Part shown: positions 1-8,966 of the stretch, piece by piece | Numbering within the stretch: position 1 is the first letter of the stretch | How the letters are laid out: every line of letters begins with the position of its first letter | NCBI RefSeq assembly: GCF_014206875.1 | Contig: NZ_JACIJO010000002.1 | Coordinates: 992,001 to 1,056,000 of the forward strand | Length of the DNA stretch: 64,000 nucleotides | Direction: 5' to 3' | Origin: Algoriphagus iocasae | GTDB lineage: Bacteria > Bacteroidota > Bacteroidia > Cytophagales > Cyclobacteriaceae | The notes under the pieces: model-generated | Databases searched by the model: none | What the model saw: only the letters and a program-made list of their open reading frames with translations | What the model was told of the DNA's origin: nothing | Translations under genes and position numbers: made by a program

Positions 1-8
1 CTAGAAGC

Positions 9-29
9 AAGACTTAAGAATCAAGACTT
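9..29. repeat. Degenerate heptanucleotide repeat array (AAGACTT/AAGAATC)
   Basis: Three contiguous 7-bp units, AAGACTT AAGAATC AAGACTT, preceded by a weaker unit TAGAAGC. The array may continue beyond the left edge. The same unit family (AAGTATC twice) occurs on the opposite strand at 55951-55966. Function unknown. Confidence 0.6.
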
Positions 30-30
30 T

Positions 31-67
31 AAAAAAAACCCGAGTTCACTATAGAACTCGGGGTTTT
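31..67 (-). terminator. Rho-independent terminator for the GH43-like gene
   Basis: Arms at 35-47 and 54-67 pair (CCCGAGTTC with GAACTCGGGG, one bulged G) around a 6-nt loop. Eight A residues on the plus strand give the U-run for the leftward transcript. The T-rich right flank could also serve rightward transcription. Confidence 0.75.
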
Positions 68-163
68 GTTTTCGTTTATGTCATTAAAGTAAATTAAAGA
101 TTTTCTTATTTTACTTTCCTTCGCCATATTCAAAGGCTTGCAAATGCTCTTGTATTCAAGGGT

Positions 164-1195
164 TTACTCAATTGGGTTCGCTTGAACTCCTTCGAAAGTC
201 ATTTTGATCGGCTTGATCGTTCCGTCTTCATTAAATTCCATCACATCAATACAAGTTACCCGATGGTCTCTTCCTTCATTTGGAATAGGTCTTCTGTGAT
301 AGACCATATACCAATCATCAGTTCCAGGCTTTTGGAAGGCTGAATTGTGACCTGCTCCGGTTGCAACTGTAGTATCTGATTCCAGAATCGTTCCGATCCT
401 TTCCCAAGGACCATTGATATTATCTGACATGGCGTAGGCCACTTTGTAGCTGTCATTTGTCCAGCCGCCTTCTGACCACATGAAGTAATATTTTCCCTCT
501 CTGATAAATACAAAAGGTCCTTCTACGTAGCCTTCTGGAGTAATTTCATGAAAAAGCTCTCCGTCTTCCCAAGGTTCAAAACCCGTAAAGTCAGCATTCA
601 GTTTCCCGATGTTACAATGACTCCAACCACCATATAACATGTAATACGTACCATCCGTGTCTTTGAACACAAATTGGTCAATGGGTTGCGCATCATTGTA
701 AAATTCCGAAAGCAAAGGCTTGCCTAGGTGATCCTTGAAAGGTCCTCCTGGGGAGTCAGCCACCGCAACACCCAATCCACCGAAGTGGTTGATGTCATTA
801 TCTGGATCCCAACCTGGACGACTTGGTCGCTGAATGTCATTTGCAGAGAAGAAAAGGTAATATTTCCCGTCTTTTTCGATTGCCGCAGGAGCCCACATGG
901 CTTGTCTAGCCCATTTGATCGCAGCAGTGTCCAATATATTTGCATGCTTTTCCCAGGTCACCAGGTCTTTGGATGAAAAGGCATCGAAATGCAGTTGGTC
1001 GGTGTATCCAGCAGAAAAAGTCGGGTAAACCCAATATTCATCTCCGAATACAATTCCTTCTGGATCTGCATACCAACCTTCTACAATTGGATTTCCGGCA
1101 AGTTTTGGAGCTTCAGTTTCTTCTGTTGTTTTTGGAGAAGAACAGGCAAAAGCTAGAGCTAAAGAGCCTGTCATTAAATAATAGCTAAGTTTCAT
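164..1195 (-). CDS. Glycoside hydrolase family 43-like lipoprotein
   Basis: A 343-residue exported protein. Residues 1-18 form a lipoprotein signal ending in a FACSS lipobox, so it should be membrane anchored outside the cytoplasm. The body looks like a five-bladed GH43 beta-propeller: an early acidic motif (GWYADPEG, about residues 40-47) supplies the expected catalytic base Asp, DQFVF about residue 173 the pKa-modulating Asp, and EGPFVF about residue 224 the catalytic Glu. Family members cleave arabinosides, xylosides or galactosides; the substrate cannot be told from sequence. The gene stands alone with its own terminator. Its promoter region faces a three-box inverted-repeat array at 1297-1350 that may control it. 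Confidence 0.85.
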   Translation of the reverse strand: MKLSYYLMTGSLALAFACSSPKTTEETEAPKLAGNPIVEGWYADPEGIVFGDEYWVYPTFSAGYTDQLHFDAFSSKDLVTWEKHANILDTAAIKWARQAMWAPAAIEKDGKYYLFFSANDIQRPSRPGWDPDNDINHFGGLGVAVADSPGGPFKDHLGKPLLSEFYNDAQPIDQFVFKDTDGTYYMLYGGWSHCNIGKLNADFTGFEPWEDGELFHEITPEGYVEGPFVFIREGKYYFMWSEGGWTNDSYKVAYAMSDNINGPWERIGTILESDTTVATGAGHNSAFQKPGTDDWYMVYHRRPIPNEGRDHRVTCIDVMEFNEDGTIKPIKMTFEGVQANPIE

Positions 1196-1296
1196 GAATT
1201 AGAATTGAGATCAAATGAAATCGAAATTTAAGCAGCACAAACCAAAAGAAGTTGCGTCTGGTGTAAAAGTGCTGAAAAATGAGGATTTTCTTAGAT

Positions 1297-1350
1297 TGAG
1301 CCGATTAAATCGTCTATTCGGCTCATAAAATAGATAATTATGAGCCGAAT
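1297..1350. promoter_or_regulatory. Array of three alternating TGAGCCGA boxes (candidate operator)
   Basis: TGAGCCGA at 1297-1304, its reverse complement at 1318-1325, and TGAGCCGA again at 1341-1348. Box centres are 21 and 23 bp apart, about two helical turns. The last two form a perfect inverted repeat with 13-bp arms (1316-1328 and 1338-1350) and a 9-bp spacer. Both flanking genes point away from it and there is no strong U-run, so an operator fits better than a terminator. The binding protein is unknown. Confidence 0.5.
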
Positions 1351-1462
1351 AATTTTTGTGATTCAAATCCGCCCTATAAAGTTTAATCTGCTACAAATAA
1401 TACCTAAAATCAGAGAATCTCCATTTTTTCCGATTCACCCTCCCAAAAAGGGGGATTTCTAC

Positions 1463-1470
1463 TATCTTTG
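1463..1470 (+). promoter_or_regulatory. TAnnTTTG -7 element for ileS
   Basis: TATCTTTG matches the Bacteroidota sigma-A -7 consensus. A GTG in the ileS frame overlaps its last base, so that codon lies upstream of the likely transcription start and cannot be the translation start. Confidence 0.65.
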
Positions 1471-1601
1471 TGCCTGCTTTTGAGGAGCATGGAAACCTTA
1501 GGGTTTTCTTTGCAGTTTTAGACTTTCAGGTTCTTTGGAGTCAAATTCTAAAAAGCATTAATCAGAATCAAATCACCTACTTGCCTACAAGAAAGGATAT
1601 T

Positions 1602-4600
1602 GTGAAGACATATAAAGAGTTTAAACAAGTTGACTACCCTGCAATAGGGGAGGACGTACTTCAGTACTGGAAAGACAATCAGATTTTCGAAAAATCCATC
1701 GCCAACCGAGATGGAGCCGAAACCTTTACATTTTTTGAAGGTCCACCTTCGGCAAATGGTACTCCTGGTATTCACCATGTGATGGCCAGAACACTGAAAG
1801 ATATCTTTTGCCGATACAAAACTTTGCAAGGCTACCAAGTAAAAAGAAAAGGTGGCTGGGATACGCATGGTCTTCCTGTGGAGCTTCAGGTTGAAAAAGA
1901 ATTAGGGATTACCAAAGAAGATATCGGTAAAAAAATCTCTGTTGAGGATTACAACAAGAAGTGTAAGGAAACAGTCATGCGATTCAAAAATGAATGGGAT
2001 GAACTGACAGAAAAAATCGGCTATTGGGTTGATTTAGATGATCCTTATATCACATTTGACTCTAACTACATCGAAACACTTTGGCACTTGCTAAAGAAGT
2101 TTTACGATAAAGGCCTCCTTTATAAAGGATATACCATTCAGCCATTTTCCCCAGCAGCGGGAACAGGTTTAAGTTCGCACGAGCTTAATCAGCCGGGAAC
2201 GTACAAGGATGTGAAGGATACGTCCATCACTGCCCAGTTTAAACTGAAGGGTCAGGAAAATACTTACATCTTAGCTTGGACGACGACTCCATGGACTTTG
2301 CCTTCCAATTCAGCCTTAGCAATCGGTGAAAACTTGGATTACGTGAAAGTGAAAACTTTCAATCCATATACTTATGAGCCATGCTATGTGATTTTGGCGA
2401 AAGCCAGAATGAATGCTTATCTCAATCCAAAAGCAAAGGATCTAAAAGTAGAAGATTATAAGGCTGGAGATAAATTGATTCCTTTTGAAATCATCGAGGA
2501 GTTCAAAGGGAAAGATATGCTAGGTTGGGAATACGAACAGCTTTTCCCTATCGAAGCTTTGGCTCTGCCACATCCAGCTTTTACTGTGGTTTCTGGAGAT
2601 TATGTTACCACCGAAGATGGTACAGGTATCGTGCATTTGGCAAAAGCTTTTGGTGCAGATGACTTTAGAACTTTGGTGCAGAATAATGTTCCAGGAGTTT
2701 TTGTGAAGGATGAGCAGGGAAATGAAATTCCTGTGGTTGACAGACAAGGTAAATTCATCCCGGTTGTGGGTGAATATTTGGCTGCAAAGATGAAAGAACA
2801 TGGAATCACCGCTCATAAAGAATATGGTGTAAGTGATTTTTATGTAAAGAATTATACAGAAGATGATGAAAACGCTGCTGACTTTAAAAACACAGATGTC
2901 ATCATTTCTATCATTTTAAAGAATGAAAATAAGGCTTTCAAAGTAGAGAAATACGAGCACAGTTATCCTCACTGCTGGAGAACTGATAAGCCGGTATTGT
3001 ATTATCCTTTGGAAAGTTGGTTTATCAAAACCACTGCATACAAGGATCGATTGGTAGAGTTGAACAAAACGATCAACTGGAAGCCAGAAGCAACCGGAAC
3101 GGGTCGTTTTGGAAATTGGCTTGAAAACTTGGTGGACTGGAACTTGAGCAGATCAAGGTTCTGGGGAACACCATTGCCTATCTGGAGAACTGAAGATGGT
3201 TCGGAAGAGAAATGCATCGGTTCAATTGCCGATTTGCAATCAGAAATCGAAAAATCTGTTACCAAAGGCTTTATGGAAAAGTCTCCTTACGAAGGCAAAG
3301 AGTTAGATCTTCATAGACCTTATGTGGATGATGTGATCTTGGTTTCCGAAAAAGGAGAAAAGATGTTCCGCGAGCCGGATTTGATTGATGTTTGGTTCGA
3401 TTCGGGAGCGATGCCTTATGCACAATGGCATTATCCATTCGAAAACCAGGATGTATTCAAAGCAAATTATCCGGCAGATTACATTGCAGAAGGTGTGGAT
3501 CAGACCAGAGGTTGGTTCTTTACATTACATGCAATTGCCGTGATGCTTTTTGATAGCGTAGCTTTCAAAAACGTGATTGCAAATGGTCTTGTACTCGATA
3601 AGAATGGCAATAAAATGTCCAAGAGATTGGGCAATGCAGTGGATCCTTTCAAGACTTTGAAAGAATATGGTCCAGATGCAGTTCGTTGGTACATGTTGAG
3701 CAATGCCAATCCTTGGGATAACCTGAAATTCAATCTGGATGGAGTAACAGAAGTGCAGCGTCGCTTCTTTGGTACTCTTCAGAATACCTATAATTTCTTT
3801 GCGCTATATGCAAACTTGGATGAGTTTGTTTATGTGCAATCCAATGCAGTTCCTGTAAGTGAGCGTGCAGAATTGGATCAATGGATTATTTCTAAACTTC
3901 AGTCTTTGATCGCTGAGGTGGAAGCAGCCATGGATAACTATGATGCAACCAAAGCTACTCGAGCTATTATGAATTTCACAGTGGATCAATTGTCAAATTG
4001 GTATGTGAGATTGGCTAGAAAGAGATTCTGGAGAGGTGAAATGAATGCAGATAAGCAAGCAGCTTATGAGACATTGTACGAATGTCTGCTTTCATTGACG
4101 CAGTTGATGTCTTCTTTCTCTCCGTTCTATTCTGACTGGATGTATCAAAATTTGACGAAGTCCGCAGCAGATGGTAAAGAGTCTATTCACTTGACAGATT
4201 GGAAAAAGGCAGATAATGCTTTGATCAATACTGATCTGGAAGAAAGTATGGAGTTGGCTCAGACGATTTCTTCTTTGGTTCACTCACTTAGAAAGAAAGA
4301 AAAAGTAAAAGTTCGTCAACCATTACAGCGTATTTTGATCCCGATTTTAAAAGAGAAAACAAAAGCACAAATCGAGCATTTGGCTGAGTTGATCAAATCG
4401 GAAGTCAATATCAAAGACATCGAGTTTATTGATGACGCATCGGGAATTTTGGTGAAAAATGTGAAACCTAACCTTCCTGTTTTAGGTAAGAAGTTAGGGC
4501 CGAAAATGCGTTTCGTTGTGGCAGCAATCAATGGCTGGGGTCAGTCAGAAATTGCAGAGATCGAGCGTGAAGGTAAAATAGCCGTTGATGTGGACGGAGA

Positions 4601-4976
4601 AACTCTTGAGCTTTTGCTAGAAGAAGTTCTCATTACATCACAGGATATTCCTGGCTGGTCAGTAGCATCAGACCTTGGAGTTACAGTGGCTTTGGATGTG
4701 ACTATTTCCGAAGAACTGAAGCAAGAAGGTGTTGCCAGAGACTTGGTAAACAGAATCCAGAACTTAAGAAAAGACATGGGGCTGGAGGTGCAGGATAAGA
4801 TCAACATCTCGTTAGAAGATTCCTTTGACCTAGTGAATGCATCTGTGGAAAGTTTTGGTGAATATATCCAGTCCGAAACTCAAGCTTTAAATCTCACTTT
4901 GGTGAAAGAGTTGAAAGATTCTACCAATTTGGAAATGGATGATTTTGAAATCGCTGTAAAAGTGGAAAAGGCCTGA
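1602..4976 (+). CDS. ileS: Isoleucyl-tRNA synthetase
   Basis: Class I aminoacyl-tRNA synthetase that charges tRNA-Ile in the cytoplasm. The Rossmann catalytic core carries the HIGH-type motif GIHHV (about residue 55) and KMSKR (about residue 671), split by the editing (CP1) domain; the anticodon-binding domain and C-terminal region follow. The reading frame is open back to 1470, but that GTG lies in the -7 element. I choose the GTG at 1602, preceded by AAAGGA, giving 1124 residues, a usual length for the eukaryote-like long IleS of this phylum. lspA follows after 16 nt, so the two are probably cotranscribed, as is common in bacteria. Confidence 0.95.
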   Translation: MKTYKEFKQVDYPAIGEDVLQYWKDNQIFEKSIANRDGAETFTFFEGPPSANGTPGIHHVMARTLKDIFCRYKTLQGYQVKRKGGWDTHGLPVELQVEKELGITKEDIGKKISVEDYNKKCKETVMRFKNEWDELTEKIGYWVDLDDPYITFDSNYIETLWHLLKKFYDKGLLYKGYTIQPFSPAAGTGLSSHELNQPGTYKDVKDTSITAQFKLKGQENTYILAWTTTPWTLPSNSALAIGENLDYVKVKTFNPYTYEPCYVILAKARMNAYLNPKAKDLKVEDYKAGDKLIPFEIIEEFKGKDMLGWEYEQLFPIEALALPHPAFTVVSGDYVTTEDGTGIVHLAKAFGADDFRTLVQNNVPGVFVKDEQGNEIPVVDRQGKFIPVVGEYLAAKMKEHGITAHKEYGVSDFYVKNYTEDDENAADFKNTDVIISIILKNENKAFKVEKYEHSYPHCWRTDKPVLYYPLESWFIKTTAYKDRLVELNKTINWKPEATGTGRFGNWLENLVDWNLSRSRFWGTPLPIWRTEDGSEEKCIGSIADLQSEIEKSVTKGFMEKSPYEGKELDLHRPYVDDVILVSEKGEKMFREPDLIDVWFDSGAMPYAQWHYPFENQDVFKANYPADYIAEGVDQTRGWFFTLHAIAVMLFDSVAFKNVIANGLVLDKNGNKMSKRLGNAVDPFKTLKEYGPDAVRWYMLSNANPWDNLKFNLDGVTEVQRRFFGTLQNTYNFFALYANLDEFVYVQSNAVPVSERAELDQWIISKLQSLIAEVEAAMDNYDATKATRAIMNFTVDQLSNWYVRLARKRFWRGEMNADKQAAYETLYECLLSLTQLMSSFSPFYSDWMYQNLTKSAADGKESIHLTDWKKADNALINTDLEESMELAQTISSLVHSLRKKEKVKVRQPLQRILIPILKEKTKAQIEHLAELIKSEVNIKDIEFIDDASGILVKNVKPNLPVLGKKLGPKMRFVVAAINGWGQSEIAEIEREGKIAVDVDGETLELLLEEVLITSQDIPGWSVASDLGVTVALDVTISEELKQEGVARDLVNRIQNLRKDMGLEVQDKINISLEDSFDLVNASVESFGEYIQSETQALNLTLVKELKDSTNLEMDDFEIAVKVEKA

Positions 4977-4992
4977 GGTCGAATCAAATAGA

Positions 4993-5634
4993 ATGAATAA
5001 ATACGTGAAATATTTTGGCATTGCACTGTTGGTGATCTTGATTGATCAGGCGGTAAAAATGCTCGTGCATTTCGAAATGGATTTTGGCTCTCCGGGTCAA
5101 ATTCCAATTTTTGGAGATTGGTTTAAGCTTCATTATACCACCAATCCAGGAATGGCATTTGGGATGGAAATAGGCTCAGAATATGGTAAGCTGATTCTAA
5201 CTTCTTTCCGTTTGGTTGCTATGGCAGGAATAGGATACTATTTGTACCATATTATTGAGCAAAAGAACCATCCGGTATTTATCGTGTGTATTGCTATGAT
5301 TTTGGGAGGAGCAATTGGTAATTTGATCGACTCTATTTTCTATGGAGTTTGGTTGAATAATGCGCCATACAATGCGCCTTCTCCATGGTTTCATGGTCAG
5401 GTAGTAGACATGTTCTATTTCGATATTTGGGAAGGATATCTTCCGGACTGGGTGCCGCTTTGGGGTGGAGATTACACCGCATTGTGGCCGATTTTCAATG
5501 TCGCAGATGCTTCCATATTTATTGGAGTAGCTATCATCTTGATATTTCAGGGTCGTTTTTTCCCGGATCATAAAGAGAAAATCCCTGATAATCCACCAGT
5601 GGAGGAAGAGAAAACTACACTGGAAAGCAACTAA
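4993..5634 (+). CDS. lspA: Lipoprotein signal peptidase (signal peptidase II)
   Basis: Inner-membrane aspartyl protease that removes signal peptides from prolipoproteins, matching the many lipoproteins in this window. Four membrane helices are visible. Conserved boxes are DQAVKMLV near residue 17, NPGMAFGM near residue 53, GGAIGNLID near residue 107, and the catalytic Asp residues in VVDMF (about 138) and NVADAS (about 171). At 213 residues it is longer than the usual 160-170, mainly from an insert between the third and fourth helices and an acidic C-terminal tail. It sits 16 nt behind ileS and is followed by a strong terminator. Confidence 0.95.
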   Translation: MNKYVKYFGIALLVILIDQAVKMLVHFEMDFGSPGQIPIFGDWFKLHYTTNPGMAFGMEIGSEYGKLILTSFRLVAMAGIGYYLYHIIEQKNHPVFIVCIAMILGGAIGNLIDSIFYGVWLNNAPYNAPSPWFHGQVVDMFYFDIWEGYLPDWVPLWGGDYTALWPIFNVADASIFIGVAIILIFQGRFFPDHKEKIPDNPPVEEEKTTLESN

Positions 5635-5679
5635 AAAGAGGTCTCATTTCTAAATTTCGGAAATGAGACCTCTTTCTTT
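5635..5679 (+). terminator. Rho-independent terminator of ileS-lspA
   Basis: Perfect 16-bp stem (5635-5650 with 5660-5675, core AGAGGTCTCATTTC) and a 9-nt loop, followed by a T-rich stretch. Confidence 0.9.
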
Positions 5680-5857
5680 AATTATTCATTTTTTTTCAGG
5701 GTTTGGTGAAAAAATAGATTCAAAACCTCCTTTCTGATCAATTTTTATGTAATTTTCAAGCTGCATTTGATTCAAAATGTAACTATGTCCTCATTTTTGG
5801 TTGCTCTTGAAAATAAAGTAATTAGGAGCTGCCTCGCTGTTAGTTTAGAACCCTGTT

Positions 5858-8782
5858 ATGATAGTTGATCCGGAAAAACCCTTTGAGATTATTTATTCAC
5901 TTTTTAATCATGAGTACCTGGGATTATTACTGGACTCATTTACGATTCAATTAGATGAACAAGGAAGACTTTCTTTGGCTCATCAGAATATCAGTTCTGT
6001 CAATGCGAAAGAATTCTCCGCAAAGCTAGACAAAGCGGATTTTGAACTCATTAAGCTCATGGATAGCATGCAGCAGGAGGCCGTAGTCAAAAAACATAAC
6101 AAGAGAAACCTGAAGCCAAAAGAGTTTCTTCGCAAAATCTATGATGAGAATACCGGGAATGAAACGATACAGAAACTGATCGAAGAAAACCTGGAAAACA
6201 CCAGAGCCAAGATTTTTCCTTTGCTGAAAGGTAAGAGATTGTTTGAAATGGGAAACGATGGAAACCCAATTTGGAAAGAAATTGAGGTGACTGATCAGAA
6301 AGCTACAGTGCTGTTTCATTTTAGAAAAAATGAAGAAAACACGCATTATTTTCCTACAATCAAATACAAAGGAGCCAAACTCGAATGGCAGTATAAAAAT
6401 GGGTATTTGGTATGCCATAATCCTGCTTGGTTAGTGGTGAACCAGATGCTATTTAGCTTTGAGAAAGGCATTGACGGGAAAAAGCTGAAGCCCTTTTTAA
6501 ACAAGAAATTCATTGTCATTGATAAGCGCTTTGAGCGTGAATATTACCGTAAGTTCATCACACAGCTATTGGCACTTTTTGATGTGTATGCGGAAGGCTT
6601 TGATATCAAGGTAGAACGCGGAGATCCGAAGCCGATTCTTTGTATCGCCGATTTGCCAGCCAATTCTGGGCAAAATCTATTTGGGGAAGAGCTAGAGAAT
6701 ATCACCGAAGATCAATTGGTTTTTTCTCTCAAGTATAAATATGGAGATTATGTGTTTGACTCGGCAGAGTCGATCAATAACTCGGTGAGACTGGAGGAAA
6801 ATGGAGAACATTATATTTTCCATAAAGTGATCAGAAGCAAAGAGAAGGAGAAAGCGATCGTCAAATATTTAGAAGGGCGAGGGCTGGAGTTTGTCCATGG
6901 CAAGCGTGCGATGAGTAAAATCAATGCCTTTGATTGGATCAGTGAAAACCTGGATCGACTGGAGATTGAAGGTTATAAGTTTGAACAAAAAGAAAGTCCT
7001 AAAGGAAAAATCTACCACATAGGCAGAGCTCAGATTTCTATTGAGGTTCAGGAAAACATCGATTGGTTCGATGTGAATGCCCAAATCAAATTCGGGATTT
7101 ATCTAGTTCCTTTTGCGAAGCTTAGAAAACTTCTCGTGCAGGGGAAAACCGAATTTGAACTGCCTAACGGGGAGTATGCGGTCATTCCAGCCTCTTGGTT
7201 TGTCAACTATTCGGAATTGTTTTCTTTCCTAGAGGATAAAGGAAATACAGGCCAGATGATGATGCGTAAACACCATTTGGCATTGGCGAAAACATTGGAA
7301 TCTGGCAATTTGGTGCAGCTGACGCTAAGCAGAAAACTGGAACAATTGCGGGATTTTGAAACGATTGAGGAATATCAAGTTCCCTGCAAATTTGCTGGAA
7401 CTTTGAGACCGTACCAACATGCTGGATATAACTGGTTGAGATTCCTGAATGAATTTAAGTTTGGTGGTTGTTTAGCGGATGATATGGGTTTGGGTAAGAC
7501 TGTTCAAACCTTAGCACTTCTGGCACATGAAGCGGAAGTGAATGAAGGCCAGACTTCTTTATTGGTTATGCCGACCTCCTTAATTTATAACTGGGAATTG
7601 GAAGCGAGGAAATTTACACCTGACCTAAAGATCCTGGTTTATACCGGAACGCAGCGAATTAAAGATCCATGGAGATTTAGCGATTACGATCTGGTTTTGA
7701 CTTCGTATGGGATCATCCGTTTGGACATCGAAATATTGAAAAGCTTCTTTTTCAATTATGTGATTCTAGATGAATCTCAAGCGATCAAAAATCCAAGTAG
7801 CAACATTGCTTCTGCTGTCAATCAATTGAAAAGTAAGCAGCGATTGATTTTGACTGGTACACCGGTGGAGAATGGCACCATGGATTTATGGTCCCAGATG
7901 AACTTTGTGAATCCTGGATTATTAGGAACTCAAAACTCTTTTAAGAAGCAGTTTCTCCAACCGATAGAAAAGCAAAATGATCGTAACAAAGCCATAAAGC
8001 TTCACTCGATGATCAAGCCTTTTATTCTTAGAAGGCTAAAATCTCAGGTAGCAACGGATCTTCCAGAGAAGATTACTAACGTGAAATATTCAGCGATGAC
8101 AGCGGAGCAAGAGAGCGTCTATGAAGAGGTAAAGAGCTATTACAGAGAAAAGATTATCTCCGATATCAAAGCGACTGGAAGGAATTCCCAACAGTTTACA
8201 TTGCTACGTGGTTTGACTCAGTTGAGACAAATTGCAAACCACCCGAAATTGGTCAGAGATGATTACGAAGGTGAATCTGGTAAGTTGGAGGATATTACAT
8301 ACATGCTTCAATCCACAATTTCTGAAGGGCATAAAGTTCTTGTATTTAGTCAATTTGTGCGTCATCTCGCCATCGTGAAAGAGTATCTTCAAAAAGAGAA
8401 AATACCATTCTCTTACTTGGATGGATCTACCAAAGATCGCCAAGCACAAGTGGAGGCATTTCAGGAGCAAGAAGATATTAAAGTGTTTTTGATTTCATTA
8501 AAAGCAGGTGGTGTCGGTTTGAATTTGACTAAAGCAGAATATGTGTTCCTTTTGGATCCATGGTGGAATCCTGCTGTGGAGGCACAGGCTATTGATAGAG
8601 CGCATAGAATCGGCCAGGAAAACAAGGTCATTATCTATAAATTCATTTCACGAAATTCTGTGGAGGAAAAAATTATGGCACTCCAAAACCGTAAACTGGC
8701 GCTTGCCGGAGAGCTGATCAGTACTGAAGAAAGCTTTATGAAAAGCCTAGATCAAGAGGATATAGCCGCGCTTCTGGCATAA
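5858..8782 (+). CDS. SNF2-family DEAD/DEAH-box helicase
   Basis: A 974-residue ATPase of the SWI2/SNF2 superfamily, probably a double-stranded DNA translocase that remodels protein-DNA complexes. The first ~500 residues are an uncharacterised N-terminal region without a clear motif. The motor has DDMGLGKT (Walker A, about 541), DESQAI (motif II, about 637), LTGTPVENG (motif III, about 665), and a helicase C-terminal lobe ending in DRAHRIGQ (motif VI, about 912). Bacterial members resemble RapA/HepA and YwqA-type proteins, but the target here is unknown. It is a single-gene unit with its own terminator. Confidence 0.9.
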   Translation: MIVDPEKPFEIIYSLFNHEYLGLLLDSFTIQLDEQGRLSLAHQNISSVNAKEFSAKLDKADFELIKLMDSMQQEAVVKKHNKRNLKPKEFLRKIYDENTGNETIQKLIEENLENTRAKIFPLLKGKRLFEMGNDGNPIWKEIEVTDQKATVLFHFRKNEENTHYFPTIKYKGAKLEWQYKNGYLVCHNPAWLVVNQMLFSFEKGIDGKKLKPFLNKKFIVIDKRFEREYYRKFITQLLALFDVYAEGFDIKVERGDPKPILCIADLPANSGQNLFGEELENITEDQLVFSLKYKYGDYVFDSAESINNSVRLEENGEHYIFHKVIRSKEKEKAIVKYLEGRGLEFVHGKRAMSKINAFDWISENLDRLEIEGYKFEQKESPKGKIYHIGRAQISIEVQENIDWFDVNAQIKFGIYLVPFAKLRKLLVQGKTEFELPNGEYAVIPASWFVNYSELFSFLEDKGNTGQMMMRKHHLALAKTLESGNLVQLTLSRKLEQLRDFETIEEYQVPCKFAGTLRPYQHAGYNWLRFLNEFKFGGCLADDMGLGKTVQTLALLAHEAEVNEGQTSLLVMPTSLIYNWELEARKFTPDLKILVYTGTQRIKDPWRFSDYDLVLTSYGIIRLDIEILKSFFFNYVILDESQAIKNPSSNIASAVNQLKSKQRLILTGTPVENGTMDLWSQMNFVNPGLLGTQNSFKKQFLQPIEKQNDRNKAIKLHSMIKPFILRRLKSQVATDLPEKITNVKYSAMTAEQESVYEEVKSYYREKIISDIKATGRNSQQFTLLRGLTQLRQIANHPKLVRDDYEGESGKLEDITYMLQSTISEGHKVLVFSQFVRHLAIVKEYLQKEKIPFSYLDGSTKDRQAQVEAFQEQEDIKVFLISLKAGGVGLNLTKAEYVFLLDPWWNPAVEAQAIDRAHRIGQENKVIIYKFISRNSVEEKIMALQNRKLALAGELISTEESFMKSLDQEDIAALLA

Positions 8783-8797
8783 AGCCCCCATAAATTC

Positions 8798-8836
8798 AAA
8801 AAAAGGGTATGATTAAGGATCTTACCCTTTTTTTAT
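8798..8836 (+). terminator. Rho-independent terminator of the SNF2 helicase gene
   Basis: Stem AAAAAAGGGTA (8798-8809) with TACCCTTTTTT (8823-8834), an AT-rich loop and a run of T. Confidence 0.8.
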
Positions 8837-8966
8837 TGACTTGATTGTCAAATAAATAGGGACTAATTCAAATTTTTTAATAATAATTTATTGTAGAAAG
8901 AGAGAATTTACAGACAATATTTTTCTAAATTAAACATACTCAGTACCATTAGAACCTACCGCACAC

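Larger units (their letters stand above)
1196..1601. other. Intergenic region between GH43-like gene and ileS
   Basis: About 400 bp between divergent genes. It holds the TGAGCCGA box array (1297-1350) and the ileS -7 element (1463-1470). No coding potential is visible apart from an upstream extension of the ileS frame that I reject, because it starts inside the promoter element. Confidence 0.6.

Noticed and set aside
1470-1601. N-terminal extension of IleS by 44 residues
   Set aside because: Its GTG overlaps the TATCTTTG promoter element, the added residues match nothing expected in IleS, and the shorter form has the normal length.
5197-5571. Minus-strand open frame inside lspA
   Set aside because: Antisense to lspA with no promoter, start context or recognisable domain.
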